This document shows, piece after piece, positions 8,421 to 18,042 of a stretch of DNA of 64,000 nucleotides. The DNA comes from Lachnospiraceae bacterium. GTDB lineage: Bacteria > Bacillota > Clostridia > Lachnospirales > Lachnospiraceae. The notes under the pieces were generated by a model. It saw only the letters and a program-made list of their open reading frames with translations. It was not told the origin of the DNA and did not search any database. Location: contig QXWO01000007.1 in the NCBI GenBank assembly GCA_009911035.1, forward strand, positions 25,977 to 89,976, in the 5' to 3' direction. Every line of letters begins with the position of its first letter. The stretch's first letter is position 1. The position numbers and the translations under genes are program-made.

Positions 8421-9176
8421 ATGGGATTACTACAGGAGTGGTATATACAGGAAGCAATAGATAATGAGGAGGAGAAGTTTCACAGGCCCTTAAGTGACGA
8501 ACAGCTTTTTTTTCATGCTGTTAGTTCGGGAGATATTGACTTTGTACGCCAAAACTGTAAGCAAAAGAAATTTGCCGAGACCGAAGGGGTTGGAATCCTC
8601 TCCCGTGACCCGGTAGTAAATCTGAAATATCATTTTGTTATCACAGCTGCATTTGTAACGAGACTTTGTGTAGAATCCGGCATGGAACTGGAACAGGCTT
8701 TCCGGCTGAGCGATTTTTATATTTTAAAACTCGATAATGTGCAAACTGTCCAGGGGGTTATTGACCTTCACGACCGCATGGTTTTAGATCTTACAGGAAA
8801 AATGCGTTTGCTAAGAAGGAAACCCGGGACGTCAAAGCCAGTTATTAACTGCATTGACTATATTTATGCCCATATCAAGGAACGAATCACCATCGAAACT
8901 CTTGCAGAATACACCGGGCTGACTGCAAGCTATCTGTCACGTCTTTTTAAAAAAGAAACAGGCGTTTCCGTAAGCGATTATGTCCGTGAAAAAAAAATAG
9001 AGAAAGCACAGCATCTTTTAAAATTTTGCGATTACAGTCTGGTTGAAATCGCTAACTATCTTTCCTTCTCTTCACAAAGCCATTTTATACAATTGTTCAA
9101 GGATTTTACAGGTATGACCCCAAAGAAGTACCGGGACCTTCACTCCAGTTCCAGTTGGAATGTGTCCAGTCCATAG
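8421..9176 (+). CDS. AraC-family transcriptional regulator of the carbohydrate locus
   Basis: A 251-residue regulator with a C-terminal AraC/XylS DNA-binding domain at about residues 145-240: two helix-turn-helix units (IETLAEYTGLTASYLSRLFK and SLVEIANYLSFSSQSHF) and the family signature FKDFTGMTPKKYR. The N-terminal half (GVGILSRDPVVNLKYHF, FRLSDFYI) is not a cupin; it resembles the all-helical sensor region of several Firmicute AraC proteins, ligand unknown. RBS GGAGGAG lies upstream. It is divergent in strand from, but next to, the GH94/ABC locus, and the operator upstream of it recurs at both promoters of that locus, so it is the likely regulator. Confidence 0.92.
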   Translation: MGLLQEWYIQEAIDNEEEKFHRPLSDEQLFFHAVSSGDIDFVRQNCKQKKFAETEGVGILSRDPVVNLKYHFVITAAFVTRLCVESGMELEQAFRLSDFYILKLDNVQTVQGVIDLHDRMVLDLTGKMRLLRRKPGTSKPVINCIDYIYAHIKERITIETLAEYTGLTASYLSRLFKKETGVSVSDYVREKKIEKAQHLLKFCDYSLVEIANYLSFSSQSHFIQLFKDFTGMTPKKYRDLHSSSSWNVSSP

Positions 9177-9213
9177 TCATTTCCTGCCTGATGCCATTTA
9201 TTTAACTCAACAC

Positions 9214-9330
9214 CCCCGCTGCAGGCAACGGGCATCAATCTTGCAGCGTTGCAGAGCAGCGGGGTATGCAATCCTCGCGGCAGTCGCCAAATGTTCATGC
9301 AGGCATGCCCATTTGGCTCGCTGCCCGCGG
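9214..9330. repeat. Two GC-rich hairpins between convergent genes
   Basis: First hairpin 9214-9264: CCCCGCTGC pairs with GCAGCGGGG. Second 9276-9330: nested arms CGCGGCAG, CCAAATG and CATGC pair with their complements on the other side, with one bulge. They lie between the ends of the AraC gene and the permease operon and may stop transcription from both sides, although neither has a clean T-run. The GC content is well above that of the flanks. Confidence 0.5.
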
Positions 9331-9396
9331 GAATCCTAATCTCCCCCTGTAGAATTAAAACCTCATTGTCCGGTCTGCTGCATACAGGTCCCCCGT

Positions 9397-10242
9397 CTAT
9401 CCTTTAACACCGCCAAGGGTAACACCTGCAATAATATATTTTGAAAGGAATAAGTATACAAGAATAATCGGCACAATTGCCACCATGATCATCATATATA
9501 TTTTCCCCATATCAAAATTCATGTAATCGGCGCCCCGGAGCATTGCAATCAGAATCGGCACCGTCATTTTATCCTTTGACTGAATAACCAGCGCCGGTAC
9601 AAAGTAGTTATTCCAAGAGCCAACAAAAGTAAATATTGCCTGTACCGCTATGGCCGGCTTCATAATAGGAATGATAATCTGGTTAAAGGTACGGAATTCT
9701 TTCGCCCCGTCAATTCTGGCTGCCTCCACAAGAGACAACGGAAGGGATGACTGCATGTAGCTGTACATAAAGTAAAATACGGCCGGAGATGCAACCGACG
9801 GAATAATCAGCGGAAGCAGGGAATCATACATCCCCATCTTCGTAATCAGTCTCAAAAATCCCATCGCCGTAACCTGTGTCGGCATTACAAGAATAGCCAT
9901 TATAAACGTAAACGCTATTTTTCTCAGTTTAAAATCATAAGCATACAGGCCATATGCCGTTAATGCTGAGAAGTAGGTACAAATTGCCGCTGAGCATCCT
10001 GAAACTACCAGGCTGTTTACAATCCCACGGAGCATGGGAAATGTACCGTCATTTGCCACATTCATAAAATTCTGGAAAAAGTAATTACCGGGCAGTGCAG
10101 AAAAACCTTTCTGCAGATCCGCATGGGAACGTGTTGCATTGATGAACAGAATATAGAAGAAAAACAAGCACATAAATGAGAGAATAATAAGTACCAAATG
10201 TGCAAAAATACTCCTTATCCTGTTTGGTGTTTTTCCTTTCAT
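9397..10242 (-). CDS. Sugar ABC transporter permease (MalG type)
   Basis: Inner-membrane permease of a carbohydrate importer (CUT1 family). Six hydrophobic segments across 281 residues, and the cytoplasmic EAA loop EAARIDGAKEFRTFNQIIIPIMKPA near residues 190-215 that contacts the ATPase; the C-terminus AGVTLGGVKG is typical of MalG-like subunits. Starts 2 nt after the other permease stops, with AGGAGG before the ATG. No ATPase gene is in the locus, so a shared MsmX-type ATPase encoded elsewhere is likely. Confidence 0.93.
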   Translation of the reverse strand: MKGKTPNRIRSIFAHLVLIILSFMCLFFFYILFINATRSHADLQKGFSALPGNYFFQNFMNVANDGTFPMLRGIVNSLVVSGCSAAICTYFSALTAYGLYAYDFKLRKIAFTFIMAILVMPTQVTAMGFLRLITKMGMYDSLLPLIIPSVASPAVFYFMYSYMQSSLPLSLVEAARIDGAKEFRTFNQIIIPIMKPAIAVQAIFTFVGSWNNYFVPALVIQSKDKMTVPILIAMLRGADYMNFDMGKIYMMIMVAIVPIILVYLFLSKYIIAGVTLGGVKG

Positions 10243-10244
10243 AG

Positions 10245-11192
10245 CTATTTCCTCCTGCCTTTTGCTTTTTTAGCCGCTGCCTTTGAACTATCCATATCCT
10301 CATTATTAGTCATCCGGTATACCAGGAAACATAAGAATCCGCTGACAAGGAACAGATAGACTGACAATGCGCCTGCCATACCATAGTTGTTACTCTTTAA
10401 GTGACTGTTTAAGAACATAATCAGTGTCATGGAAGTACGGTCCGGATTTCCCTGTCCATTAGTCAGAATCTGTGGAACATCAAACATCTGTAGTCCGCCA
10501 ATAATGGATGTAATCAATGTATAAGCAAGTATCGGACGTATCAGCGGAAGGGTAATGTAAAAGAATCTCCGCACACTGTTACAGCCATCTATTTCAGATG
10601 CCTCGAAAATATCCGGGCTGATACCCATAATTGCAGCCATCAGCATGATTGTCGTATTGCCAAACCACATCAGAAAGTTCATCAGACCGACCAGCGACCT
10701 TGTTCCCAAAACAGAACCCATAAAGTCAATCTGACTGTCAATCAGCCCTCTGGACATTAAAATCGAATTGATAGGTCCATTCGTGGAAAACATCGTAAAA
10801 AACAACATTGCAAAGGCCGACGCCATAATCAGGTTTGGCAGATAAATAACTACCTTAAAGAACTGTACCCCGTGAATTTTCAGCCGTGCATCTACAAACC
10901 AGGCGGCAAGCAGCAGCGCGATCACAATCTGTGGAATAAAACCAATAATCCATAATACCAAGGTATTTCCCGCATATTTAATCATATCCGACTTTATCAG
11001 GCTTCCATAATTCTCCAGTCCTACAAAGTTAGGGCCAATATCCTTAAGCCCTGAACGATAGTACTCGAAAAAGCTGTATCTTACTGTATCCACCAGCGGG
11101 ATAAATGAAAAAATGAAAAAACATACAAAAAACGGCAGAATAAATATGTAACCCCATTTTGAATAACTAATGCTTTTACGTTTTTGTTTCAT
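10245..11192 (-). CDS. Sugar ABC transporter permease (MalF type)
   Basis: Partner permease of the CUT1 importer. From the chosen start it has about 315 residues with six membrane segments and the EAA loop SEIDGCNSVRRFFYITLPLI. The frame is open upstream to 11240, but ATG 11192 is preceded by AAAGGAG at good spacing and begins MKQKRK followed by the first membrane helix. It lies between the binding protein and the second permease in one operon. The C-terminal tail is basic (KKAKGRRK). Confidence 0.93.
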   Translation of the reverse strand: MKQKRKSISYSKWGYIFILPFFVCFFIFSFIPLVDTVRYSFFEYYRSGLKDIGPNFVGLENYGSLIKSDMIKYAGNTLVLWIIGFIPQIVIALLLAAWFVDARLKIHGVQFFKVVIYLPNLIMASAFAMLFFTMFSTNGPINSILMSRGLIDSQIDFMGSVLGTRSLVGLMNFLMWFGNTTIMLMAAIMGISPDIFEASEIDGCNSVRRFFYITLPLIRPILAYTLITSIIGGLQMFDVPQILTNGQGNPDRTSMTLIMFLNSHLKSNNYGMAGALSVYLFLVSGFLCFLVYRMTNNEDMDSSKAAAKKAKGRRK

Positions 11193-11255
11193 AAACCATG
11201 GCTCCTTTCCCAATTTTATGCTGCGGTGCAGCAAGTACACCGCAGCTACAGATTA

Positions 11256-12719
11256 TTATTCCGGCCACTGAATTTCTGTAATTTCCGGATAACGTTCTTT
11301 AATTGCAGTTTCAAAGTTCGTCTTTGCCTTATCAAAATCAACCATACCCTGGAAATAATCGCTAAAGGAATTCTGGATCAGTTCAACGCATCCCTGGTCA
11401 TAAGCAGAAAGAGGAGCCATTTTAATATTTTCTGCAACAGGGGCAAAATATTTAAACGCATTCTGGCCGCCAAGGAACTCTGATGAGAAGCTTGCATCAT
11501 CTGTTGCCGCTTCCCTCATACTGCTCTGGGTATTTGTAAAATCTGTTTTTTCCTTAGAAATCTTAAGCAGATTATCTTTATCGGCAGTTACTGCAAGGAT
11601 GATATCTTTCACATGCTGCGGATTATCTGTGCCTGTACATGCATGTACATAGGAACCGCCCCAATTATATTCCTGGGGAGGATTTGTAACAGCCCATGCG
11701 CCGTCTCCGCCATCCCAGTTTGGTTTCAGTGTAAAGTCAATTCCCCATGCCGGGAAGAGAAATGCAAACACTTTGGACGCAGATCCCATTGCCTGATTCC
11801 AGTCTGAATTCCACTGCCCTTTTACAGTGCTGTCAAGATAACCTGCATCCAGCCATTCCTTTGAATCGCTGATCCAGTTCATAATCTTCTGGTCAACCTT
11901 AATCGTAGTTTCTCCGGGCGCAACCCAGGGTGCGTCAATGCTGTTGCCATACAGACGGAATGTATCCGCATAGGAGGCAAATGTATAATATCCCTTTGCT
12001 TTCAGTTCTGCTGCTGTTGCTTTAATGGTATCCCAGTCTTTTACCTTTTCGCCGATTGCTTCAGGATCGTCTGTGCCAAATACATCCTGGGCAATATCAC
12101 GCCGATAAACCAGCAGCCCCGGGCAGCACTGCCATGTGGAACCCCTCTGGACACCGTTTTCATCCGAAGCAGTTACCTTTGTAAAAGCGTACTGGTCTGC
12201 CAGATCCGTATCCGGGTCAATTCCAAGATCCGTAAGAGGTATTGCAACATCTGCCGCTGCATCCGTATATTTATTTACATAATCCGTCTCTGACAGGAAG
12301 ATATCAACCTTATCGTCCGCCGCCGCACTTGCCTGATTAATCAACGCCTCGTCAAGCTTCTGCTGGTAAACCCCGTCCTGATTCGGGTTTACAACCCAAT
12401 GGATCTCCGTTCCGTCTTTTAAAGTAGTGACTGTACCGTCTGAAGAAGTTTCAACAACTTCCGGGTAAACCAGCTCTACCCTCTCACGGAACTCATTATT
12501 CCAGCAGTAAATATTAATAACCTTGCCCTCGTCTGCGGCTGCTGTTTCACCTGCCTGCGCGTCATTCCCGCCCTGCGCATCGGAACCTGACTGCGCATCG
12601 GAACCTGACTGCGTGTCTGCCGTGCCCCCTGTCTGGGAACCGGACTGCCCGCCGCACCCGGACAATGTTCCTGCAACGATTGCTGCCATTAATAAAATAC
12701 TGACAATTTTCTTTTTCAT
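11256..12719 (-). CDS. Extracellular sugar-binding lipoprotein of the ABC importer
   Basis: Family 1 solute-binding protein of 487 residues. Lipoprotein signal with lipobox LSGC, then a disordered Gly/Ser/Asp/Ala linker built from repeats of the type GSDAQS (residues about 25-55), then the two-lobe binding domain. Fold cues include VINIYCWNNEF at the start and TFASYADTFRLYG, WAVTNPPQEYNWGG and QSSMREAA later. Aromatic-rich sites suggest an oligosaccharide ligand. RBS AAGGAGG. It is first gene of the transport operon and has its own copy of the locus promoter (12792-12822). Confidence 0.93.
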   Translation of the reverse strand: MKKKIVSILLMAAIVAGTLSGCGGQSGSQTGGTADTQSGSDAQSGSDAQGGNDAQAGETAAADEGKVINIYCWNNEFRERVELVYPEVVETSSDGTVTTLKDGTEIHWVVNPNQDGVYQQKLDEALINQASAAADDKVDIFLSETDYVNKYTDAAADVAIPLTDLGIDPDTDLADQYAFTKVTASDENGVQRGSTWQCCPGLLVYRRDIAQDVFGTDDPEAIGEKVKDWDTIKATAAELKAKGYYTFASYADTFRLYGNSIDAPWVAPGETTIKVDQKIMNWISDSKEWLDAGYLDSTVKGQWNSDWNQAMGSASKVFAFLFPAWGIDFTLKPNWDGGDGAWAVTNPPQEYNWGGSYVHACTGTDNPQHVKDIILAVTADKDNLLKISKEKTDFTNTQSSMREAATDDASFSSEFLGGQNAFKYFAPVAENIKMAPLSAYDQGCVELIQNSFSDYFQGMVDFDKAKTNFETAIKERYPEITEIQWPE

Positions 12720-12791
12720 ACCAAATCCTCCTTAAAAAATAATTAGTATTTATTGCTTTTTCAAACATATTATAAAATAATTACGCCTGAC

Positions 12792-12822
12792 GATATACCA
12801 GATAAATTTAAAAAATATCAAA
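12792..12822 (-). promoter_or_regulatory. AraC-locus promoter for the ABC transporter operon
   Basis: Minus-strand TTGATA (12816-12821), 18 nt, TATATC (12792-12797). The 30 bases 12793-12822 match 21668-21697 at 29 positions. The operator half ATATCA (12815-12820) is kept and the second half is degenerate. Sits 73-103 nt upstream of the binding-protein gene. Confidence 0.7.
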
Positions 12823-12838
12823 ATCATATCCATAATTT

Positions 12839-15253
12839 TTAAGAAATATCTAATATAATTTCTGTATGCTCTTTCATCAGCCGGGCGGGAATATAATTTT
12901 CCTTCACTTCCGCCCCATCGACTGTAAGCTTCTTAAATCCTGACTCTGCATGTCCCGGATTATTTACCACGATATGTAAATGACAGCCTCTGAAATCCTT
13001 ATCAATCTCAATGGATTCCCACTCTTTAGGAATGGAAGGCGCTATTTTAAGCCCATAGAAGTCCGGCCGCATACCCAGTATCCCTTCCACGCATCCTACC
13101 ATAACCGTAGAGGCCGTTCCTGTAAGCCAGTGTACATGGGATCGTCCAAAATGCGGACTTGCTTTTCCTTCTGTAAACTGCCCATAACAATAGGGTTCCA
13201 ATTTACGGATTTCCGCCCTGTCATTCTGGGCCGCCGGCGCATTTTCCATAAAATAGGTAAAAGCCCGCTCCCCATGTCCGCACAGTGCCTCCGCAAGTAT
13301 GATCCACCCCTGGGACTGCGAGAAAATACCAGCATTTTCCTTCGTTCCCGCGTTGTATATGACGGCCAGCGCCCCCTCAAATGCATGTTCATGATAGGGC
13401 GGATCCATTAAAATCACACCAAAATCTGTGTTCAGCCTGTCATATACCGTATCAAGCGCTTTTTCAGCCTGTTCTTTTGCGGCAAGGCCGCTGATAACCG
13501 CCCAGCTCTGGGGATTCAGCCACATATTTGCTTCCGGGTCCGTGCGCTTTCCAATCACCTCGCCTTTCTCTGTAAATCCCCGTATAAACCGGTCTTCATC
13601 CCAGCAAAGTTTCTGTATATCCTCCCCCAGTTTTTCCCGGCTTTCGTCCAGATACTTCATGTATTCCCGGTCCTCTTTATACTCTGCAAACTTTCTTAAG
13701 ATGGACAGGGCAAGATAAAACTGAAATGCCACAAAGGTAGATTCCCCGTCTTTGCCAAGCCTTAAGCAGTCGTTCCAGTCCGCATACAATCCGGCAGGCA
13801 TACCATGTATCCCCAGATGGTTCATGGAAAAATCTATGGCCCGTTTCAGATGCTCATATACTGTGCCTTCATCTTTATTGGCAAAAGGAATGACTTCGTC
13901 AATAAAGGAAAGGTTTCCTGATTCAGAAATATACTTATAAATGGTGGGAAAGAGCCACAGAGCATCGTCCGCCCGGTATGCCGGGTGCCCTGTCTCCCTC
14001 ACGTAGGAAGGGTCGTCCGGCGTATCCTCACATCCTGCCTTATGAGTAAACTTTACAAGAGGCAGTCCGCCTCCATTGTCAACCTGTGCCGAAAGCATAA
14101 ACCGTATTTTCTCTAACGCCATTTCCGGCGCCAGATGAATCACCCCCTGGATGTCCTGCACTGTATCACGATATCCATATCCGTTGCGAAGTCCGCAGTA
14201 GGTAAATGAAGCGGCACGCGACCAGATAAATGTCATAAAACAGTTATAGGCATTCCATGTGTTTATCATGGTATTAAATTCCGGGCTCGGCGTTTTTACC
14301 TGAAAATGGGACAGCTTTCCATGCCAGTAGGAAATCAGTTCCTTTAATTCCCTGTCACATGTCTCTTCCGTATTCTGATAATGCTTTAATATTCTTTCCG
14401 CCGCCTCATCGCTTTTCATTCCCAGAATAAATGCCAGATTTATTGTTTCTCCCGGCGCCAGTGTGATCTTGGCTGTAAGGGCGCCGCAGCCGTTTTCATT
14501 ATAATTCAGCTCCCGGTCTAGTTCCCCCCGGATCACCCCATCGGGATTCCCATATCCATGGTATCTGCCAAGAAACCTTTCCCTGTCGCCGCAGTAGGAA
14601 GAAACCTCTGCCCCTGCCAGACCAAAGAATCGCTCTACCACTATCTTGTCGTCCACGTCTTTTCCTTCCTCAAGGCCATCCAGATTTCCATGAATCAACT
14701 GGCAGATTCTGTTACCGCAAAAAACAGTTCTTGTAATAAATTGTGAATACTGTAAATTTACCTGATCCTGCTCATAATTACTGTTATTGGTAAATTCTCC
14801 ATACCCTGTAATATTCAGATTTCTTACAACACCGGAATTATTTGTAAGTCTCAACCTCCAGACCTCATACTCTTTATCCAGGGGGACATAATATAATGCC
14901 TCAGAGTGAATACCGCTATAATCTGCATTCATTCTGGTATACCCTGTCCCATGGCGGCATTCACTTTTATAAACCGTTAAATCCTTTCCAACCGGCTGCC
15001 ACGAAGCAGACCAGTAATCCCCGCTATCGTTGTCACGGATATAAATGTAACGCCCGGGACGGTCAAAATCGTTAAAAATATAACGGAGAATCCTCCCATT
15101 TGCGCCGGACTTTGCAAAACTGTATCCGCCTGCATTGTTGGAAATCACTGCGCCATATTCAGGGGAACCCAGATAATTTGCCCAGGGCGCAGGTGTATCC
15201 GGCCTGTCAATCACATATTCGCGTTTTTCATCGTCAAAATATCCATATTTCAT
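12839..15253 (-). CDS. GH94 phosphorylase (cellobiose/chitobiose phosphorylase type)
   Basis: Cytoplasmic phosphorylase that would split a beta-linked disaccharide with phosphate into a sugar 1-phosphate and a free sugar. At 804 residues it has the usual GH94 length and layout: N-terminal beta-sandwich (FDDEKREYVI, PAPWANYLG, SGDYWSASWQPV, CRHGTGY), helical linker, (alpha/alpha)6 barrel with the DWND motif at residues 492-495 holding the catalytic Asp, and the WLTGTAS and PSIPKEW segments. Its N-terminal motifs resemble N,N'-diacetylchitobiose phosphorylase at least as much as cellobiose phosphorylase, so the substrate is open. Follows the larger GH94 gene by 48 nt; RBS GGAGG. Confidence 0.92.
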   Translation of the reverse strand: MKYGYFDDEKREYVIDRPDTPAPWANYLGSPEYGAVISNNAGGYSFAKSGANGRILRYIFNDFDRPGRYIYIRDNDSGDYWSASWQPVGKDLTVYKSECRHGTGYTRMNADYSGIHSEALYYVPLDKEYEVWRLRLTNNSGVVRNLNITGYGEFTNNSNYEQDQVNLQYSQFITRTVFCGNRICQLIHGNLDGLEEGKDVDDKIVVERFFGLAGAEVSSYCGDRERFLGRYHGYGNPDGVIRGELDRELNYNENGCGALTAKITLAPGETINLAFILGMKSDEAAERILKHYQNTEETCDRELKELISYWHGKLSHFQVKTPSPEFNTMINTWNAYNCFMTFIWSRAASFTYCGLRNGYGYRDTVQDIQGVIHLAPEMALEKIRFMLSAQVDNGGGLPLVKFTHKAGCEDTPDDPSYVRETGHPAYRADDALWLFPTIYKYISESGNLSFIDEVIPFANKDEGTVYEHLKRAIDFSMNHLGIHGMPAGLYADWNDCLRLGKDGESTFVAFQFYLALSILRKFAEYKEDREYMKYLDESREKLGEDIQKLCWDEDRFIRGFTEKGEVIGKRTDPEANMWLNPQSWAVISGLAAKEQAEKALDTVYDRLNTDFGVILMDPPYHEHAFEGALAVIYNAGTKENAGIFSQSQGWIILAEALCGHGERAFTYFMENAPAAQNDRAEIRKLEPYCYGQFTEGKASPHFGRSHVHWLTGTASTVMVGCVEGILGMRPDFYGLKIAPSIPKEWESIEIDKDFRGCHLHIVVNNPGHAESGFKKLTVDGAEVKENYIPARLMKEHTEIILDIS

Positions 15254-15301
15254 AGTTATCCTCCATTCTTGCCCAGCCTGCGAATTTACAACATTTATTT
15301 T

Positions 15302-18007
15302 TCACAGTATTTTCCCCAGTTCTATTTCTATTTTTTGTATCCCATCCGGCAGTGCATCGATTATTTTCCTGTCAAGAACGGCCGAATCAACGGAAATTTT
15401 CATCTCATTTCCATTGTAATATGCCCTTATTACTGCATATTCCCCAAAAGACAAACCCAATGGATTTTTGAAAATTACATGAAAATCTTTTTGGGCAAAA
15501 GAGAGCTGAATTTCTGCTTTTCCATCAGTGTCAAACTGCTCCTTCAGCAGCTTCGGCCTGATTACCATATCTCCGGTCTGTCCATGAACGCCAAATACTT
15601 CTGTTACCATTGTGAGCATGTACCAGCTTGCCGCCCCTGTTAAATAATGATACATTCCTCTTCCGGAGCCGTTAAAGTATTCTGGAATTCCAGGGTAAAT
15701 CCTGCTTACCTCAAAATCCATAGCTGTCTTAGCAAGTGTCTGCAGCGCCTTATACCCTTCCTGTACGAATCCCCGCTGATACAGGGCATTTGCGTACATC
15801 ACAGTCATATGGGAAAAAACAGCCCCATTTTCCTTTTCTCCGTATGCAAATCCGAACATCCTTCCCAGATTAAATTTCTGCTCATGGAAATCCGTATTCA
15901 GGCGGTAGCCGCCAATTTCCTTCTTATACAAATAACGGTCTGCGCTTTTGCATATTTTTTCTATATGGCTGCTCTCAGCCGTTTTGCCCATAACTGCAAA
16001 AACCTGGCCCGTCAGCATCATCCGTACGCCGCTCTCAAAATATCCTTCCACCGGCTTCCCGTCATTATCGTAATAGCTGTTAAACCATCCTTCTCCGCCA
16101 TTTCCTTCAATCCACTCGGTGTTTCGGATATGTTCCTGCATCCACTGTGCCTTATGCCGCAGATTATCCGCCAGTTCACTGACCGCCATATGTATCTTTC
16201 TACCGCTGATATTGTGCCTGCAGAGCATCAGGTAGTTCCGTAAAACTTCCTGTTTTGCGGAAACATTATCATAAACCTGCTCATCATCCTTCAAAAGAAT
16301 CTGTATCTCCTCAAGCAGTTCTATCTGTTCCCAGCCAAACTTTCTTTCCAGAGTCAGAAGAAGTTCTGACATCTGCATCAGGTTCCCTGCATAAGCACAG
16401 GAAAACGCCACGCTCTCTCCATTTTCTGCCGCCATATCAAGAGCGTCATTCCAATCTGCTCCCCGGAGCCTGATATGATTATGTGCCCCCACCTCATAAA
16501 ATGCGCACAAATGCTGTAAAAGCAGATGTTCTAAAATGCTTCCTTTATATACCTGGCCATTTTCACATTTCTGCTGCAGCCCATAGGACATATCCCACTG
16601 TTTATCCAGCCCTCCGCCACGCTCCATCTGTTCATCTTTAAAATAGGCCGCCCTTTCTTCTAATATCCCCACATCTCCCGTCTGGTCAATATAGAGCTTT
16701 GTTGTCATAAAGGGCCAGACACCATGATCCATCCAGACACGTGCAATACCGTTTCTGTCCGCAACAAACTCGCCCTGTTTTTCCCCTATAATAGTAGCAT
16801 TAGTGCCGTCCAGACGGACGCCCCCGTAATTATCAAGAATCATCTGACGGACGCCGCAGGGATCCATAATCAGAAGGGACAGACAGTCCTGCCACAGATC
16901 CCGCCATCCCCGGCCGCCTCTGCCATAATCATGATGGGGCAGAAATGAACATCCATAAATCCGTCTTAAAATGGGCTGGAAGCTTATCCAGCGCAGCAGA
17001 TTGTCAAACCGCTCATCACCTGTACGGTATCTGACATTTACCTTATTCTGCCAGTAATCATCCATTTCCTGCCATGCCTTTTTCACCTTTTCCGAGTCTG
17101 CGTAAGATAAAAGAATCTTTTCAATTCCTTCTTCCTGCTCCGCCACACCCATAATAATAGTATAGGAAGCGCTTTCCCCGGGATTTAAAACAATTTCAGA
17201 AAAGCGGATACCCCCAAGCGCCTCTTTTCCCTCAAAATAGCTTTCTCCGGGCACGCCGTCTTCATTTTTTATCACTTTAAAGGGGTGTGTATAACTCCCG
17301 CCTTCTCCGATATAGTCCTCTGTAACCGGATAAAAGTCTCTGGGCTTTTCCCCGTTCCCGGTAATGCCGCATACAAAGTAGGTCAGTTCATTTTTCTGGT
17401 GCCCGCGCTCATCAAAGGACAGCGACGGCTTCACATATACCCCATAACCGGTAGTTCTTATCCTGTGCAGAAGGGAGGTCACATGCCTGTGATCTCTGAT
17501 ATTATCCGCACTTCTTCCGAAAATGGGAATTGCGGCTGTCGGGGTAACCCTCTGCACTTCCCCACCCATATTGCAGATTTCCACATACATAATCTCCACA
17601 TTATGCTCTAAGGGAACAAATGAAGTTATGCTGGCTTTCATCCGGTACTTTGAAGACTGCCTTGAAACCCTCTGCCACATAAAACCTGCTGTCAGACTGC
17701 TTTCATCCTGCTCCTTAGTAAATTTCCTGGCTTCTTCCTCTGCAGAAGCGCCTGCTGCAGACCATGCCCCCATTCCTTTTACATAACACCAGAAATTTCT
17801 TCCGGAACGGTTATTATGCAGATTTTCCGCACTGACAGGCTCCATGAGAAAAGCGTTCTGGTTCATCTTTATGTCGCCCCCCAGATTTGGCGACAGGGAA
17901 CTTTTAATTCCATTTTCCCCGGCAACCGGAAAGTAAAGATAACTGTAATTTTCCGGCTGGCTGATGGTAAATGTCCCATCTCTGTCCATAAAACGTATTG
18001 TTTCCAT
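15302..18007 (-). CDS. Large GH94 phosphorylase, laminaribiose-phosphorylase-like
   Basis: A 901-residue GH94 enzyme, about 100 residues longer than cellobiose phosphorylases. Key segments are GRGWRDLWQD, NGIARVWMDHGVWPF, RGADWNDALD with the catalytic motif DWND at residues 518-521, and YHYLTGAASWY. The length and the WRDLWQDCL motif recall laminaribiose phosphorylases acting on beta-1,3-glucosyl disaccharides; specificity cannot be proven from sequence alone. RBS AGGAGG. It sits 35 nt downstream of the chemoreceptor and upstream of the second GH94, so the two probably process different linkages from one mixed oligosaccharide pool. Confidence 0.88.
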   Translation of the reverse strand: METIRFMDRDGTFTISQPENYSYLYFPVAGENGIKSSLSPNLGGDIKMNQNAFLMEPVSAENLHNNRSGRNFWCYVKGMGAWSAAGASAEEEARKFTKEQDESSLTAGFMWQRVSRQSSKYRMKASITSFVPLEHNVEIMYVEICNMGGEVQRVTPTAAIPIFGRSADNIRDHRHVTSLLHRIRTTGYGVYVKPSLSFDERGHQKNELTYFVCGITGNGEKPRDFYPVTEDYIGEGGSYTHPFKVIKNEDGVPGESYFEGKEALGGIRFSEIVLNPGESASYTIIMGVAEQEEGIEKILLSYADSEKVKKAWQEMDDYWQNKVNVRYRTGDERFDNLLRWISFQPILRRIYGCSFLPHHDYGRGGRGWRDLWQDCLSLLIMDPCGVRQMILDNYGGVRLDGTNATIIGEKQGEFVADRNGIARVWMDHGVWPFMTTKLYIDQTGDVGILEERAAYFKDEQMERGGGLDKQWDMSYGLQQKCENGQVYKGSILEHLLLQHLCAFYEVGAHNHIRLRGADWNDALDMAAENGESVAFSCAYAGNLMQMSELLLTLERKFGWEQIELLEEIQILLKDDEQVYDNVSAKQEVLRNYLMLCRHNISGRKIHMAVSELADNLRHKAQWMQEHIRNTEWIEGNGGEGWFNSYYDNDGKPVEGYFESGVRMMLTGQVFAVMGKTAESSHIEKICKSADRYLYKKEIGGYRLNTDFHEQKFNLGRMFGFAYGEKENGAVFSHMTVMYANALYQRGFVQEGYKALQTLAKTAMDFEVSRIYPGIPEYFNGSGRGMYHYLTGAASWYMLTMVTEVFGVHGQTGDMVIRPKLLKEQFDTDGKAEIQLSFAQKDFHVIFKNPLGLSFGEYAVIRAYYNGNEMKISVDSAVLDRKIIDALPDGIQKIEIELGKIL

Positions 18008-18042
18008 TCTTCTGACCTCCTGCTAAATTTTATATATTTTAC

